A stretch of DNA of 64,000 bases, taken from the NCBI RefSeq assembly GCF_000252165.1, contig NZ_BAET01000033.1, forward strand, positions 1 through 64,000. Direction: 5' to 3'. The notes beneath the pieces were generated by a model. It saw nothing but the letters and a program-made list of their open reading frames with translations, was not told the origin of the DNA and made no database searches. Positions 49,600-57,802 of the stretch are shown piece by piece. Source of the DNA: Glaciecola punicea ACAM 611 (GTDB taxonomy: Bacteria; Pseudomonadota; Gammaproteobacteria; Enterobacterales; Alteromonadaceae). Position numbers and translations under genes: made by a program. Each line of letters begins with the position of its first letter. The first letter of the stretch is position 1.

Positions 49600-51672
49600 C
49601 TATGCCTGCATTATGCCAGAGTGTCTTATCAGTGCGTCGGTATTAGGCTCACGTCCTCTAAATGCAGTAAATAGTTCCATAGGCTCTTTTGAACCACCCT
49701 GCTCTAGCACATTATTAAGGAAGTCTTGGCCAGTTTGCGGGTTGAATATACCTTCTTCTTCAAAGCGCGAAAACGCATCTGCTGATAATACTTCGGCCCA
49801 TTTGTAGCTGTAATAGCCAGCGGCATAGCCTCCTGCGAAAATATGTCCGAAACTATTTTGAAAGCGGTTAAAAGCAGGCGGCACAGTCACCGACACTTTT
49901 ACTCTAACCTCGTTTAAAAGAGACTGCACCGATTGATCTTGGCCTAGTCCTTGATGCAGCTTCATGTCAAACAAACTAAATTCTAACTGTCTTACCATTT
50001 GCATAGCAGACTGAAAGTTTCGGGCCGCTAACATTTTGTCGAGTAAGTCTTGCGGCAAAGGGTCGTAGCTTTCATAGTGACCTGAAATAAATGCCAAGGC
50101 ATCAGGCTGCCAGCACCAGTTTTCTAAAAACTGACTGGGGAGTTCAACGGCGTCCCACGCTACGCCATGAATACCCGCTACGGCGCTAACATCGACCTGC
50201 GTTAGCATATGGTGTATACCATGGCCAAATTCATGGAACAAAGTAATGACTTCGTCGTGAGTGAACAGCGCGGGTTTACTACCCACGGGGCCAGAAAAGT
50301 TACACGTTAAATAGGCAACAGGAGTTTGCAATTCCCCGTTTAGTTTGTGTCTTCGTCCTGCACAAACGTCCATCCACGCGCCACCGCGTTTTTTTGCACG
50401 CGCGTACAGATCTAAATAAAACGAACCTCGCAGGCGTCCTATACTATCGTGAATTTCAAAAAACCGTACGTCTTTGTGCCATGTGTCTACGTTTGTAATT
50501 TCGCTGACTTCCACGCCAAATAAGCGCGACACCACTTGAAACAGTCCGCTAAGGACCTTTTGCTCTGGAAAGTAAGGACGCAATTCTTCATCAGAAACAG
50601 AATATTTTGCTTGCTTTAACTTTTCTCCATAATAGGCGAAGTCCCAAGCTTCAAGCTGACTAGCGCCAAATTCGGCCGTCGCAAATTCTGCTAGTTCTTT
50701 TTTCTCTTGTTTGGCCTGTGGTAAGGATTTAGCCGCAAGATCTTCTAAAAAGTGCTTAACTTGAGCAGTGTCTTGTGCCATTTTTGTGGCTAACGAATAA
50801 TCAGCATAGCTGTTAAACCCAAGCAATTGCGCAAGACTGTGGCGCAGCGATAAGGTTTCATCAATGATCTGTGCATTGTCAAACTGCCCTGCTTCGCCGT
50901 CAATGCTCTTGCCGTCTTGGTCAGAAGCACGGGTGACAAAAGCACGATACATTTCTTGCCTAAGTTGAGCATTGTCGCAGTACATCATTACCGGTAAGTA
51001 ATTAGGGATATCAAGGGTGAATAAGTATCCTGGCAAGTCTTTTTCATGGGCAGCCTGCGCCGCTGCGTCTAGCGCGCTTTGCGGTAATCCAGCAAGTTCT
51101 TGTTCATCACTCACATGTTTACTAAAAGCAAGGCTTGAATCCATCACGTTATTTGAGAACTGCGATGCAAGTTCCGACAGCCTAGCGCTAATAGTGGCAT
51201 ATTGTTTTTTCTTATCAACAGGCAGCGCAACACCCGATAGTTCAAAGTCACGCACCGCGTTTGTCACAACTTTTTGTCGCGCAACTGACAAGGTCTCGAA
51301 TTCTTGCGACTCTGCTAAGGCTTTATACAGGTCACATAAACCTTGATGCTGGCCCACAAAAGTAGAGTATTCAGACAACAGGGGCAAGCAAGCATCGTGG
51401 GCTGCACGCAGGGCGTCACTGCTAAGCACTGAATTCATATGACTTATTGGGGAAAACAATTTACTCAGCGTGTCATCGGCTTCTTCTAGCTTTGAGACAA
51501 CGTTAACAAAGGACACCTCGGCTTTAGCGACAGATTCTGCAATAATTTCCTTACAGTGCGAGATTGAATGCCTAACTTGCTCTGCAACTTCACTAGGGTC
51601 AATGGCAGAGAATACAGGGTTGTTTGATAAATCGCTAAGGGCTTGATCACTAGATATTTGCTTAATATTCAT
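49600..51672 (-). CDS. prlC: Oligopeptidase A (M3 metallopeptidase)
   Basis: The start is taken as the ATG at 51672 (MNIKQISSDQALSDLSNN, 690 residues), because homologues begin close to this point. A frame extending to 51738 adds 22 unconserved residues. The zinc motif HEFGH lies at about 480-484 (TLFHEFGHGIHHML), with the third ligand Glu further on (WDAVELPSQFLENW). This cytosolic peptidase degrades oligopeptides and cleaved signal peptides. Confidence 0.95.
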   Translation of the reverse strand: MNIKQISSDQALSDLSNNPVFSAIDPSEVAEQVRHSISHCKEIIAESVAKAEVSFVNVVSKLEEADDTLSKLFSPISHMNSVLSSDALRAAHDACLPLLSEYSTFVGQHQGLCDLYKALAESQEFETLSVARQKVVTNAVRDFELSGVALPVDKKKQYATISARLSELASQFSNNVMDSSLAFSKHVSDEQELAGLPQSALDAAAQAAHEKDLPGYLFTLDIPNYLPVMMYCDNAQLRQEMYRAFVTRASDQDGKSIDGEAGQFDNAQIIDETLSLRHSLAQLLGFNSYADYSLATKMAQDTAQVKHFLEDLAAKSLPQAKQEKKELAEFATAEFGASQLEAWDFAYYGEKLKQAKYSVSDEELRPYFPEQKVLSGLFQVVSRLFGVEVSEITNVDTWHKDVRFFEIHDSIGRLRGSFYLDLYARAKKRGGAWMDVCAGRRHKLNGELQTPVAYLTCNFSGPVGSKPALFTHDEVITLFHEFGHGIHHMLTQVDVSAVAGIHGVAWDAVELPSQFLENWCWQPDALAFISGHYESYDPLPQDLLDKMLAARNFQSAMQMVRQLEFSLFDMKLHQGLGQDQSVQSLLNEVRVKVSVTVPPAFNRFQNSFGHIFAGGYAAGYYSYKWAEVLSADAFSRFEEEGIFNPQTGQDFLNNVLEQGGSKEPMELFTAFRGREPNTDALIRHSGIMQA

Positions 51673-52004
51673 AAAGGGGCATGCTCTTTTGGTGTTAGAT
51701 GAGATCAAGTGTTGGGGTATATAATGAAAATTCAACACTGGATTAAACCTGAGTTTACTCTACTATTGTGACTATTGTCTTGGTGGAAGTGGCCCCAAAG
51801 TATCAATTAGTATGCTTACCAATACGCTTTATGGCAAATAAAAGTACAAGCAAAACTTGAATTATATATCCTTGCCAACATAGTGTTTGTATGGCAGAAA
51901 AAAGTTATTTAGATTATCACTAATCATTTTTTGCAGACTTCTATCTACATTACGGATATTAAGCCTAGCACCACTATTTATTTTCACTACTAAATTGGGA
52001 TTTT
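51673..52004. other. Intergenic region between prlC and gor
   Basis: About 330 AT-rich bases separate the divergent prlC and gor start codons. They must contain both promoters. No gene, strong hairpin, recognisable operator or convincing -35/-10 pair was found. Confidence 0.5.
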
Positions 52005-53363
52005 ATGACAGATTCAAACACACATTTTGATTACATTTGTATTGGCGGCGGCAGCGGCGGTATTGCATCAGCCAACAGAGCGTCTCGCTACGGCAAAAAA
52101 GTCGCCATAATTGAAGCAAAACTGGTGGGCGGCACGTGTGTAAACGTCGGCTGTGTGCCCAAAAAAGCAATGTGGTATGGCGCCCAAGTTGCAGAAGCCA
52201 TTCACAAATATTCTGCAGATTATGGCTTTGACATTACGGTTAATAAATTCAGTTGGGAAAAGTTGGTAGAAAGCCGTGAGGCCTACATTTCACGTATTCA
52301 CAAATCGTATGAACGCGTGTTTATGAACAATGGCGTAACCGTCATTAAAGGTTTTGCAAAGTTCATCGACAACAATACCCTTGACGTTGATGGCGTAGTT
52401 TACACCGCCGATCATATTAATATTGCCACCGGCGGGCGCCCAATTAAGCCAGCAGTGCCTGGGGCCGATCTTGGCATAGATTCTGATGGCTTTTTTGCTT
52501 TAGCACATCAGCCAAAAAGAGTTGTAGTGGTGGGCGCAGGATATATTGCGGTTGAGCTTGCCGGCGTTTTACACTCTTTAGGCACACAGACACACTTAGT
52601 GGTGCGCAAAGAAAAACCCTTACGCAGTTTTGATGACATGTTATCAGATACAATCACCGAATTGATGCAAGAAGATGGCATTAAGTTGCACGCACACACA
52701 CAAGTTGAAAAGGTAGAAAAGCGTGACGACAATACGCTTGAAGTGCATTTGGTCAACGGCACCATGTTAGAAGCCGATGTATTAATTTGGGCAATAGGCC
52801 GCGAACCCGCTAACAACACAATTGACATTGAAAACACCAGCGTAAAACTTGATGAGCGCGGCTACATAAAAGTAGATAAATTTCAAAATACTAGCGCCGA
52901 CAACATTTATGCAGTGGGTGACAACATTGGTAAAATTGACTTAACCCCTGTAGCCGTAAAAGCTGGCCGCTTGCTATCTGAAAGGTTGTTTAATAATAAA
53001 ACCGATGCCCACATGGACTATGATTTAATTCCCACCGTGGTATTTAGTCATCCTACCATCGGCACTATAGGCTTAACTGAGGCCCAAGCGCGTGAAAAGT
53101 ATGGCGACGACTTAACCATATACAACTCTAGCTTTGGCGCAATGTATACCGCGCTTACCGCTCATCGTCAAGTCACTAAAATGAAACTAATATGCGCAGG
53201 TAGCGAAGAAAAAGTGGTAGGTTTGCACGGTATTGGCTACGCCATGGATGAGATTTTACAAGGCTTTGGCGTTGCGATGAAAATGGGCGCTACCAAAGCA
53301 GACTTTGACGCCTGCGTAGCTATTCACCCGACGTCAGCAGAGGAGCTTGTGACAATGTCTTAA
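52005..53363 (+). CDS. gor: Glutathione reductase
   Basis: The 452-residue FAD-dependent disulfide reductase regenerates reduced glutathione with NADPH. It has an FAD-binding [14 protein letters not shown] (14-27), the redox pair C45/C50 in [13 protein letters not shown], an NADPH-binding [17 protein letters not shown], and an active-site histidine near 441 in the C-terminal HPTSAEE. Length and motifs fit Gor rather than lipoamide or mercuric reductase. Confidence 0.95.
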   Translation: MTDSNTHFDYICIGGGSGGIASANRASRYGKKVAIIEAKLVGGTCVNVGCVPKKAMWYGAQVAEAIHKYSADYGFDITVNKFSWEKLVESREAYISRIHKSYERVFMNNGVTVIKGFAKFIDNNTLDVDGVVYTADHINIATGGRPIKPAVPGADLGIDSDGFFALAHQPKRVVVVGAGYIAVELAGVLHSLGTQTHLVVRKEKPLRSFDDMLSDTITELMQEDGIKLHAHTQVEKVEKRDDNTLEVHLVNGTMLEADVLIWAIGREPANNTIDIENTSVKLDERGYIKVDKFQNTSADNIYAVGDNIGKIDLTPVAVKAGRLLSERLFNNKTDAHMDYDLIPTVVFSHPTIGTIGLTEAQAREKYGDDLTIYNSSFGAMYTALTAHRQVTKMKLICAGSEEKVVGLHGIGYAMDEILQGFGVAMKMGATKADFDACVAIHPTSAEELVTMS

Positions 53364-53382
53364 GCGTTTTTGGGCACACCAA

Positions 53383-53413
53383 AGTCAGGCGCTTTGCACT
53401 TACGCGCCTGACT
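53383..53413. terminator. Hairpin between gor and serine hydrolase
   Basis: AGTCAGGCGC and GCGCCTGACT form a perfect 10-bp stem with an 11-base loop between the convergent genes. No clear T run follows, so it may end transcripts or only stabilise 3' ends. Confidence 0.55.
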
Positions 53414-53436
53414 GCACTATAGGGTAAGATTTTAAA

Positions 53437-54636
53437 TTATAGCTGCTGTTCTATAGTGTATTGTACTTTATCGATAAATTCGAAGCGTTTGGCGTTTAGT
53501 TCACTGTCACTCGCGTTTAACCAGTTTCCATTAAACGCTATCACTAATTCCCTTTTGGGATCGACAAAAATAGTTTGTCCAAAGATACCTCTTGCAGTGA
53601 AGCTGCCGTCATCAAAAGTCCACCACTGATAACCATATCCACTTCCTTCAATGCCAATACTAATTTGCGTGGAAGTGGCATCTGCTAACCATCCGTCGGG
53701 TAGCACAGACACACCATTAATCTTACCGCCTTGCGCTATAAATAATCCGTAACGAGCATAATCACGCAAACTAACTTGCATGCAGCAACCTGATATTTCG
53801 TTACCATCGGGGCCTAACAGCCAGCTTGCTTTGTCTGCCATACCAAAAGGCTGCCATATTTTTTCAGTCAGATAATCAGAAATATTACGCCCTGTGGCTT
53901 GCGCCACTAAAATACCTATTAAATTAGTCTCACCGGTAGAATAGTGCCACTGTTCCCCTGCAGGATGCGCTCTTTTTAAAGTGCGCATGTAGCTGACAAT
54001 GGTAGGAAGGCCATCATTTGCTTGATGAAAATTAAATTTCGCTACGTCAGAATCAGGCTCAGTATAACTTTCGTTCCACGCTACGCCTGAGGTCATCGTT
54101 AACAGTTGCAAAATACTGACATCATCGTAAACGGAACCTTTTAGGCCGTCGATGTAGGTAGAGACGCTATCATCAAGACTGTCAATATCACCGTCTTTCA
54201 AGGCAATGCCAACCAGAGTAGAGGTAAACGATTTTGCCACTGAAAAACTGGTCCAGCGTTTTTCAGGTGAATGCCCAATACCATAGCGTTCATAGCGAAT
54301 TTGACCTTTATGCAAGATTAGCGCACCTGACAGACGCTGCTCTTCAAAAAACGCATCCATATCAACCTTGAGGTTTAAAGGCATTCCCTTGGGAAGTTCT
54401 TTTACATTGCCACTTGGTATAATAGTGCGTGATTTAACCATGAACGACAGTTCGTCTAGCACTTTGAAACCAGCGTCTCGCTGTTGCTGATCCCAAAAAA
54501 GTATATTGGTGTCTTTAGGTGGGTTTAAGGCCAATACCCGCCAATCTGGGCCAATAGCCCATAAAAAGACAGCGGCTGCAAAAAAACATCCTGAAACAAC
54601 CACCCCACCCCATATAACACCCGTTTTAATTCGCAA
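53437..54636 (-). CDS. Membrane-anchored serine hydrolase, beta-lactamase fold
   Basis: The 399-residue protein has one N-terminal membrane segment (about 8-28), then a class-C beta-lactamase/esterase domain. The catalytic S132-x-x-K135 (SFSVAKSF) and a Tyr motif (WHYSTGETN) are present. RGIFGQTIFVDP near the end resembles 6-aminohexanoate-dimer-hydrolase (NylB-like) relatives. It acts in the periplasm on an unknown ester or amide. It is not a convincing antibiotic beta-lactamase, because the usual KTG triad element is changed to FGQ. Confidence 0.8.
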   Translation of the reverse strand: MRIKTGVIWGGVVVSGCFFAAAVFLWAIGPDWRVLALNPPKDTNILFWDQQQRDAGFKVLDELSFMVKSRTIIPSGNVKELPKGMPLNLKVDMDAFFEEQRLSGALILHKGQIRYERYGIGHSPEKRWTSFSVAKSFTSTLVGIALKDGDIDSLDDSVSTYIDGLKGSVYDDVSILQLLTMTSGVAWNESYTEPDSDVAKFNFHQANDGLPTIVSYMRTLKRAHPAGEQWHYSTGETNLIGILVAQATGRNISDYLTEKIWQPFGMADKASWLLGPDGNEISGCCMQVSLRDYARYGLFIAQGGKINGVSVLPDGWLADATSTQISIGIEGSGYGYQWWTFDDGSFTARGIFGQTIFVDPKRELVIAFNGNWLNASDSELNAKRFEFIDKVQYTIEQQL

Positions 54637-54832
54637 TTGTCCCTCTCCTGTGCTAGCACAGCGTTATTTTTTATTATGTTACTTCACTAACCCGGGTTTA
54701 TCCAAAAGTATCGCTTTGTAAGTGTGAAGCTATGTATGCTTATTATTATGCCTCAACCCCTTAGCCTATGCATCAAAGCCATCTAAATTATTGAGCCTGC
54801 TAATAATGGGAAAACACAAACAGACAGACGTA

Positions 54833-54860
54833 AAAAAACCGCCGGTTGAGGCGGTTTTTT
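54833..54860. terminator. Bidirectional intrinsic terminator after znuD
   Basis: AAAAAACCGCC and GGCGGTTTTTT form an 11-bp stem with a 6-base loop, 38 bases after the zinc-receptor stop codon. Confidence 0.9.
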
Positions 54861-54897
54861 ATGTCTAATTGCTAAGTACGCAACAATAAACTAGCGC

Positions 54898-57507
54898 TTA
54901 AAACGTCAATCTTAGCCCTAATTCTACCGAGCGTCCTTGCATAGGCGCTAAGTCCTTTAGGAAGGAAGTATGCACCCTAGCTTCCTCGTCAAGCAGGTTA
55001 CGTCCACGTAGAAATATTTCAGTATCCATATCGCGTATATTTGTAAAATATGAAGCATTCATGCTTACCAAGGTATACGCATCCGTTTCACTTTCTAACG
55101 CTGCCACTTTAGTTTGTGAGAACATGTGTGTCACTTGAGCGTTTAGGCTCAAATCATTAGTTTTATAATCAACGCTTAGAATTGTTTTAATCGGTGGAAT
55201 GCGGGGCAAGTTACCTGTTTCACTTTGCTTTATTTTGGCGCGAATATAATCTGCTTGAGCCATAAAGCTTAGGTTGTTCGTCACGTTATAGCTTAGCTGA
55301 ACTTCAGCACCGTATAAATCAGCGTCGGCGGTTAGGTATGCGTACACTGGTAGACCTTCATCCTCATGTGCACCGCCATGTTCGTCCTCATAGCCATGCT
55401 CCGCGACCTCTTCACCGCTATGCTCATTGTGTGAATCGCCTTCACCGTGCTCACCATCTGCATGTTCAAATTCAGCCATAAAGCCAGTATTTGCAGCGTA
55501 ATAATAGTTGTCTATTTGATTGTAGAAAAGGTTAAATACCGCACCAAAATTACCCCCAAATTTACGCCAAGATAAGTCGATATTATTAGATTTTTCCATC
55601 CTTGGCGTACTACCTTCAAACTCAAACCCGTCTTCGTGAAGCGCATACAATGCGCCTATTTCATAGGTTTGAGTGCCTATATGTGGACCAAAAGAAAATA
55701 GTTCAGCGCTTGAAGGTGCTCGCTGTGCATGCACAAATGAAGCCGCTAGGTTATATCCTTTGGCGATGTCCCATACAACACCGGCTGACACTGATATAGG
55801 CGTAAAATCTAAACTGACAGGATCAATTTCGCCGCTGTGCGCAGCATTGTCCTGATCTGATGAATGTTCGTCATGATGCTCATCGTGACCTTCGTCGCTA
55901 TATCCATCGCTATGTCCGTCGCTATGTCCTTCAGAGTACGACTCATCGTGTAATTCAAGTTCAGGCGCAAACACGCGAGGCACGTTTAGGGATACTTTTT
56001 CGATACGTCCGCCAAGCTGCACCAGAAAATCACCAAAGTGTTTTTCTTCAATAAGTCCTAAGCCGAAAGACTTGGTGTCTGAGGGCGGGCTAAATGCCTC
56101 AGCACCCACGGCAGCAAAATCAGACATTTTGGTGTGTAGACTTATCCCCCCACGCCAGCCAGCGAGAGGCTGGTGTAAAATTTCGATGCGTGTTTCAAAC
56201 AACTCGTTAGAAAAGGACGTCCCAGGTACCCTATTTTCAATTTCAGTATGCTGATAATCGGTGTAAGCAAGACCAAAATTTACCGCGCTTATCATAGGCG
56301 TGCTTAATTGAAATTCACCGGCAATCTGATATCTATTTTGCTGCAGGTCTGCCTGCACAATTTCATCGCCTTCAACTTCCATATGCTCACTGTCATGACT
56401 GTCGTCACTTTCATCCTCATGCGCATGACCGGGTATGCCGTAAACACTCGACAAATGCTCGATTGAAAACCCAACGTGTCCGGTATCAAATAAATAACTG
56501 CTGCCAAGGGTAATGCCTTTTGTTCTTGCGGCGGTGTTCTTCACCACCCCAAAGTCACCCTCTTGGCTATGTGAATCAGCGTCATGTTCGCCTTCTTCAT
56601 CGTGCGCGAGGTCATGACCCTTGTCTTTGTCATCATGAGCGTCTTCACTCTCAGCAAAACCCGGTATACGATAATCGCTACTGTCGCGATAAAAACCTAA
56701 GACCTGAAATGCAATATTGTCAAAACCGGTTTTGTATTCGCCGCTAAACGCTTGCTCAGCATTATTGCTGTTACGCGATACCGCAAACTTTCCTTCGCTT
56801 AAATTATTGTCGGGTATTCGCGTATCAACCATATTCACCACACCGCCAATGGCGCCGCTGCCATAAAACAAGGTTGCGGGACCTCTTAACACCTCTATTT
56901 GCTGCACGGTTGAGGACTCCGTTGACACTAAATGGTCAGGGCCAATTCTTGAAGCGTCAGCAGCGTCCATGCCGTTTTGAGTAATGAGTACTCTTGGGCC
57001 ATCAAGACCACGGACAATAGGAGAGCTTGTTACGCCACCATAATAGGTAGAATGCACGCCCACGAGGTTTTTAAGTGTTTCGCCAAGCGTTGCAGCCTGC
57101 TGTTGCTTTAACTTCTCGCCCGCTAAAATGCTCACAGGTGCCGCCGACTCTATATTTGAGGCGTGAAATGCACTGGCCTTAACGTCAAATATTTCAATAC
57201 TGGCGTTATCAACGACAATGTTAACCGTGGAGGTCTGATTAGCCACTACCGCGACTTTTTCACTCGAATGAATATGGTTTATGGATGCAACGTGCAGTTC
57301 AACTTTGCCGGGTTTAACGCCGGTAAACTCAAAACGACCTTGAGCATCAATCGGGGTGCGCTTATTAGTGCCCATAATTTGCACAAAGCCCTGAGTGAGG
57401 ACAAGACCATCTTCGTCCTTAATTTGACCCGATATTGTATTGGCGAAAGCATTAAAAGAGCTTGCGACCGAAAAAGCGATTAGAGATAATGCGGCTGTTT
57501 TTTTCAT
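54898..57507 (-). CDS. znuD: ZnuD-like zinc TonB-dependent receptor
   Basis: The 869-residue outer-membrane receptor has a signal peptide (cleavage after AFA, about 22), a carboxypeptidase-like beta-sandwich (about 24-105), a plug (about 110-230, VLRGPATLFYGSGAIGGVVN), and a barrel ending in LGLRLTF. Four His/Asp/Glu-rich insertions lie in barrel loops at about 290-313, 361-375, 520-557 and 681-716. Such insertions resemble zinc-capturing loops in ZnuD-type receptors. Two Zur boxes overlap its promoter, so it should be made under zinc starvation. No znuABC or zur genes are in the window. The zinc assignment rests on the His loops plus the Zur sites. Confidence 0.88.
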   Translation of the reverse strand: MKKTAALSLIAFSVASSFNAFANTISGQIKDEDGLVLTQGFVQIMGTNKRTPIDAQGRFEFTGVKPGKVELHVASINHIHSSEKVAVVANQTSTVNIVVDNASIEIFDVKASAFHASNIESAAPVSILAGEKLKQQQAATLGETLKNLVGVHSTYYGGVTSSPIVRGLDGPRVLITQNGMDAADASRIGPDHLVSTESSTVQQIEVLRGPATLFYGSGAIGGVVNMVDTRIPDNNLSEGKFAVSRNSNNAEQAFSGEYKTGFDNIAFQVLGFYRDSSDYRIPGFAESEDAHDDKDKGHDLAHDEEGEHDADSHSQEGDFGVVKNTAARTKGITLGSSYLFDTGHVGFSIEHLSSVYGIPGHAHEDESDDSHDSEHMEVEGDEIVQADLQQNRYQIAGEFQLSTPMISAVNFGLAYTDYQHTEIENRVPGTSFSNELFETRIEILHQPLAGWRGGISLHTKMSDFAAVGAEAFSPPSDTKSFGLGLIEEKHFGDFLVQLGGRIEKVSLNVPRVFAPELELHDESYSEGHSDGHSDGYSDEGHDEHHDEHSSDQDNAAHSGEIDPVSLDFTPISVSAGVVWDIAKGYNLAASFVHAQRAPSSAELFSFGPHIGTQTYEIGALYALHEDGFEFEGSTPRMEKSNNIDLSWRKFGGNFGAVFNLFYNQIDNYYYAANTGFMAEFEHADGEHGEGDSHNEHSGEEVAEHGYEDEHGGAHEDEGLPVYAYLTADADLYGAEVQLSYNVTNNLSFMAQADYIRAKIKQSETGNLPRIPPIKTILSVDYKTNDLSLNAQVTHMFSQTKVAALESETDAYTLVSMNASYFTNIRDMDTEIFLRGRNLLDEEARVHTSFLKDLAPMQGRSVELGLRLTF

Positions 57508-57527
57508 TTATGTCCCACTGTTTACGA

Positions 57528-57544
57528 ATGTTATAATATATCAT
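57528..57544. promoter_or_regulatory. Zur box 1 (downstream)
   Basis: ATGTTATA-A-TATATCAT is a near-palindrome matching the gammaproteobacterial Zur consensus ATGTTATAATATAACAT at 15 of 17 positions. It lies between the znuD promoter and its start codon, 24 bp centre to centre from a better box. Confidence 0.75.
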
Positions 57545-57551
57545 ATTATGA

Positions 57552-57568
57552 ATGTTATAATATAACAA
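57552..57568. promoter_or_regulatory. Zur box 2 (overlaps znuD promoter)
   Basis: ATGTTATAATATAACAA matches the Zur consensus at 16 of 17 positions. It covers the candidate -10 TATTAT (57557-57562, minus strand), which is 16 bp from a -35 TTGATC (57579-57584). Zinc-bound Zur would therefore block RNA polymerase directly. Confidence 0.88.
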
Positions 57569-57802
57569 AATTTGTAAAGATCAAGTGCAAACTTAACTTT
57601 TTTCAGGACTCAACAGGTTCACACTATGTGAGACAAAATATATATTTTGCAATAAAGATGAGTATAGAGTCTTGTGCTTGGTAGTTCACTGTTCAACTCA
57701 AGGCAGTTTAGCCATTGACAAAGTATCCACATAAAAAGCTGACATTACCCCCGCATAAGGTTTACAATTGTAGCCATTAACTTTGCAAACAAATCGGTAG
57801 CA

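Noticed and set aside
53437-54636. Antibiotic beta-lactamase
   Set aside because: SxxK and Tyr motifs fit many esterases and amidases; the third KTG-type motif is not kept and the protein is membrane anchored.
55860-55945. Tandem-repeat or CRISPR-like array
   Set aside because: The short 12-bp repeats encode the His/Ser/Gly/Asp loop of the zinc receptor in frame and have no unique spacers.
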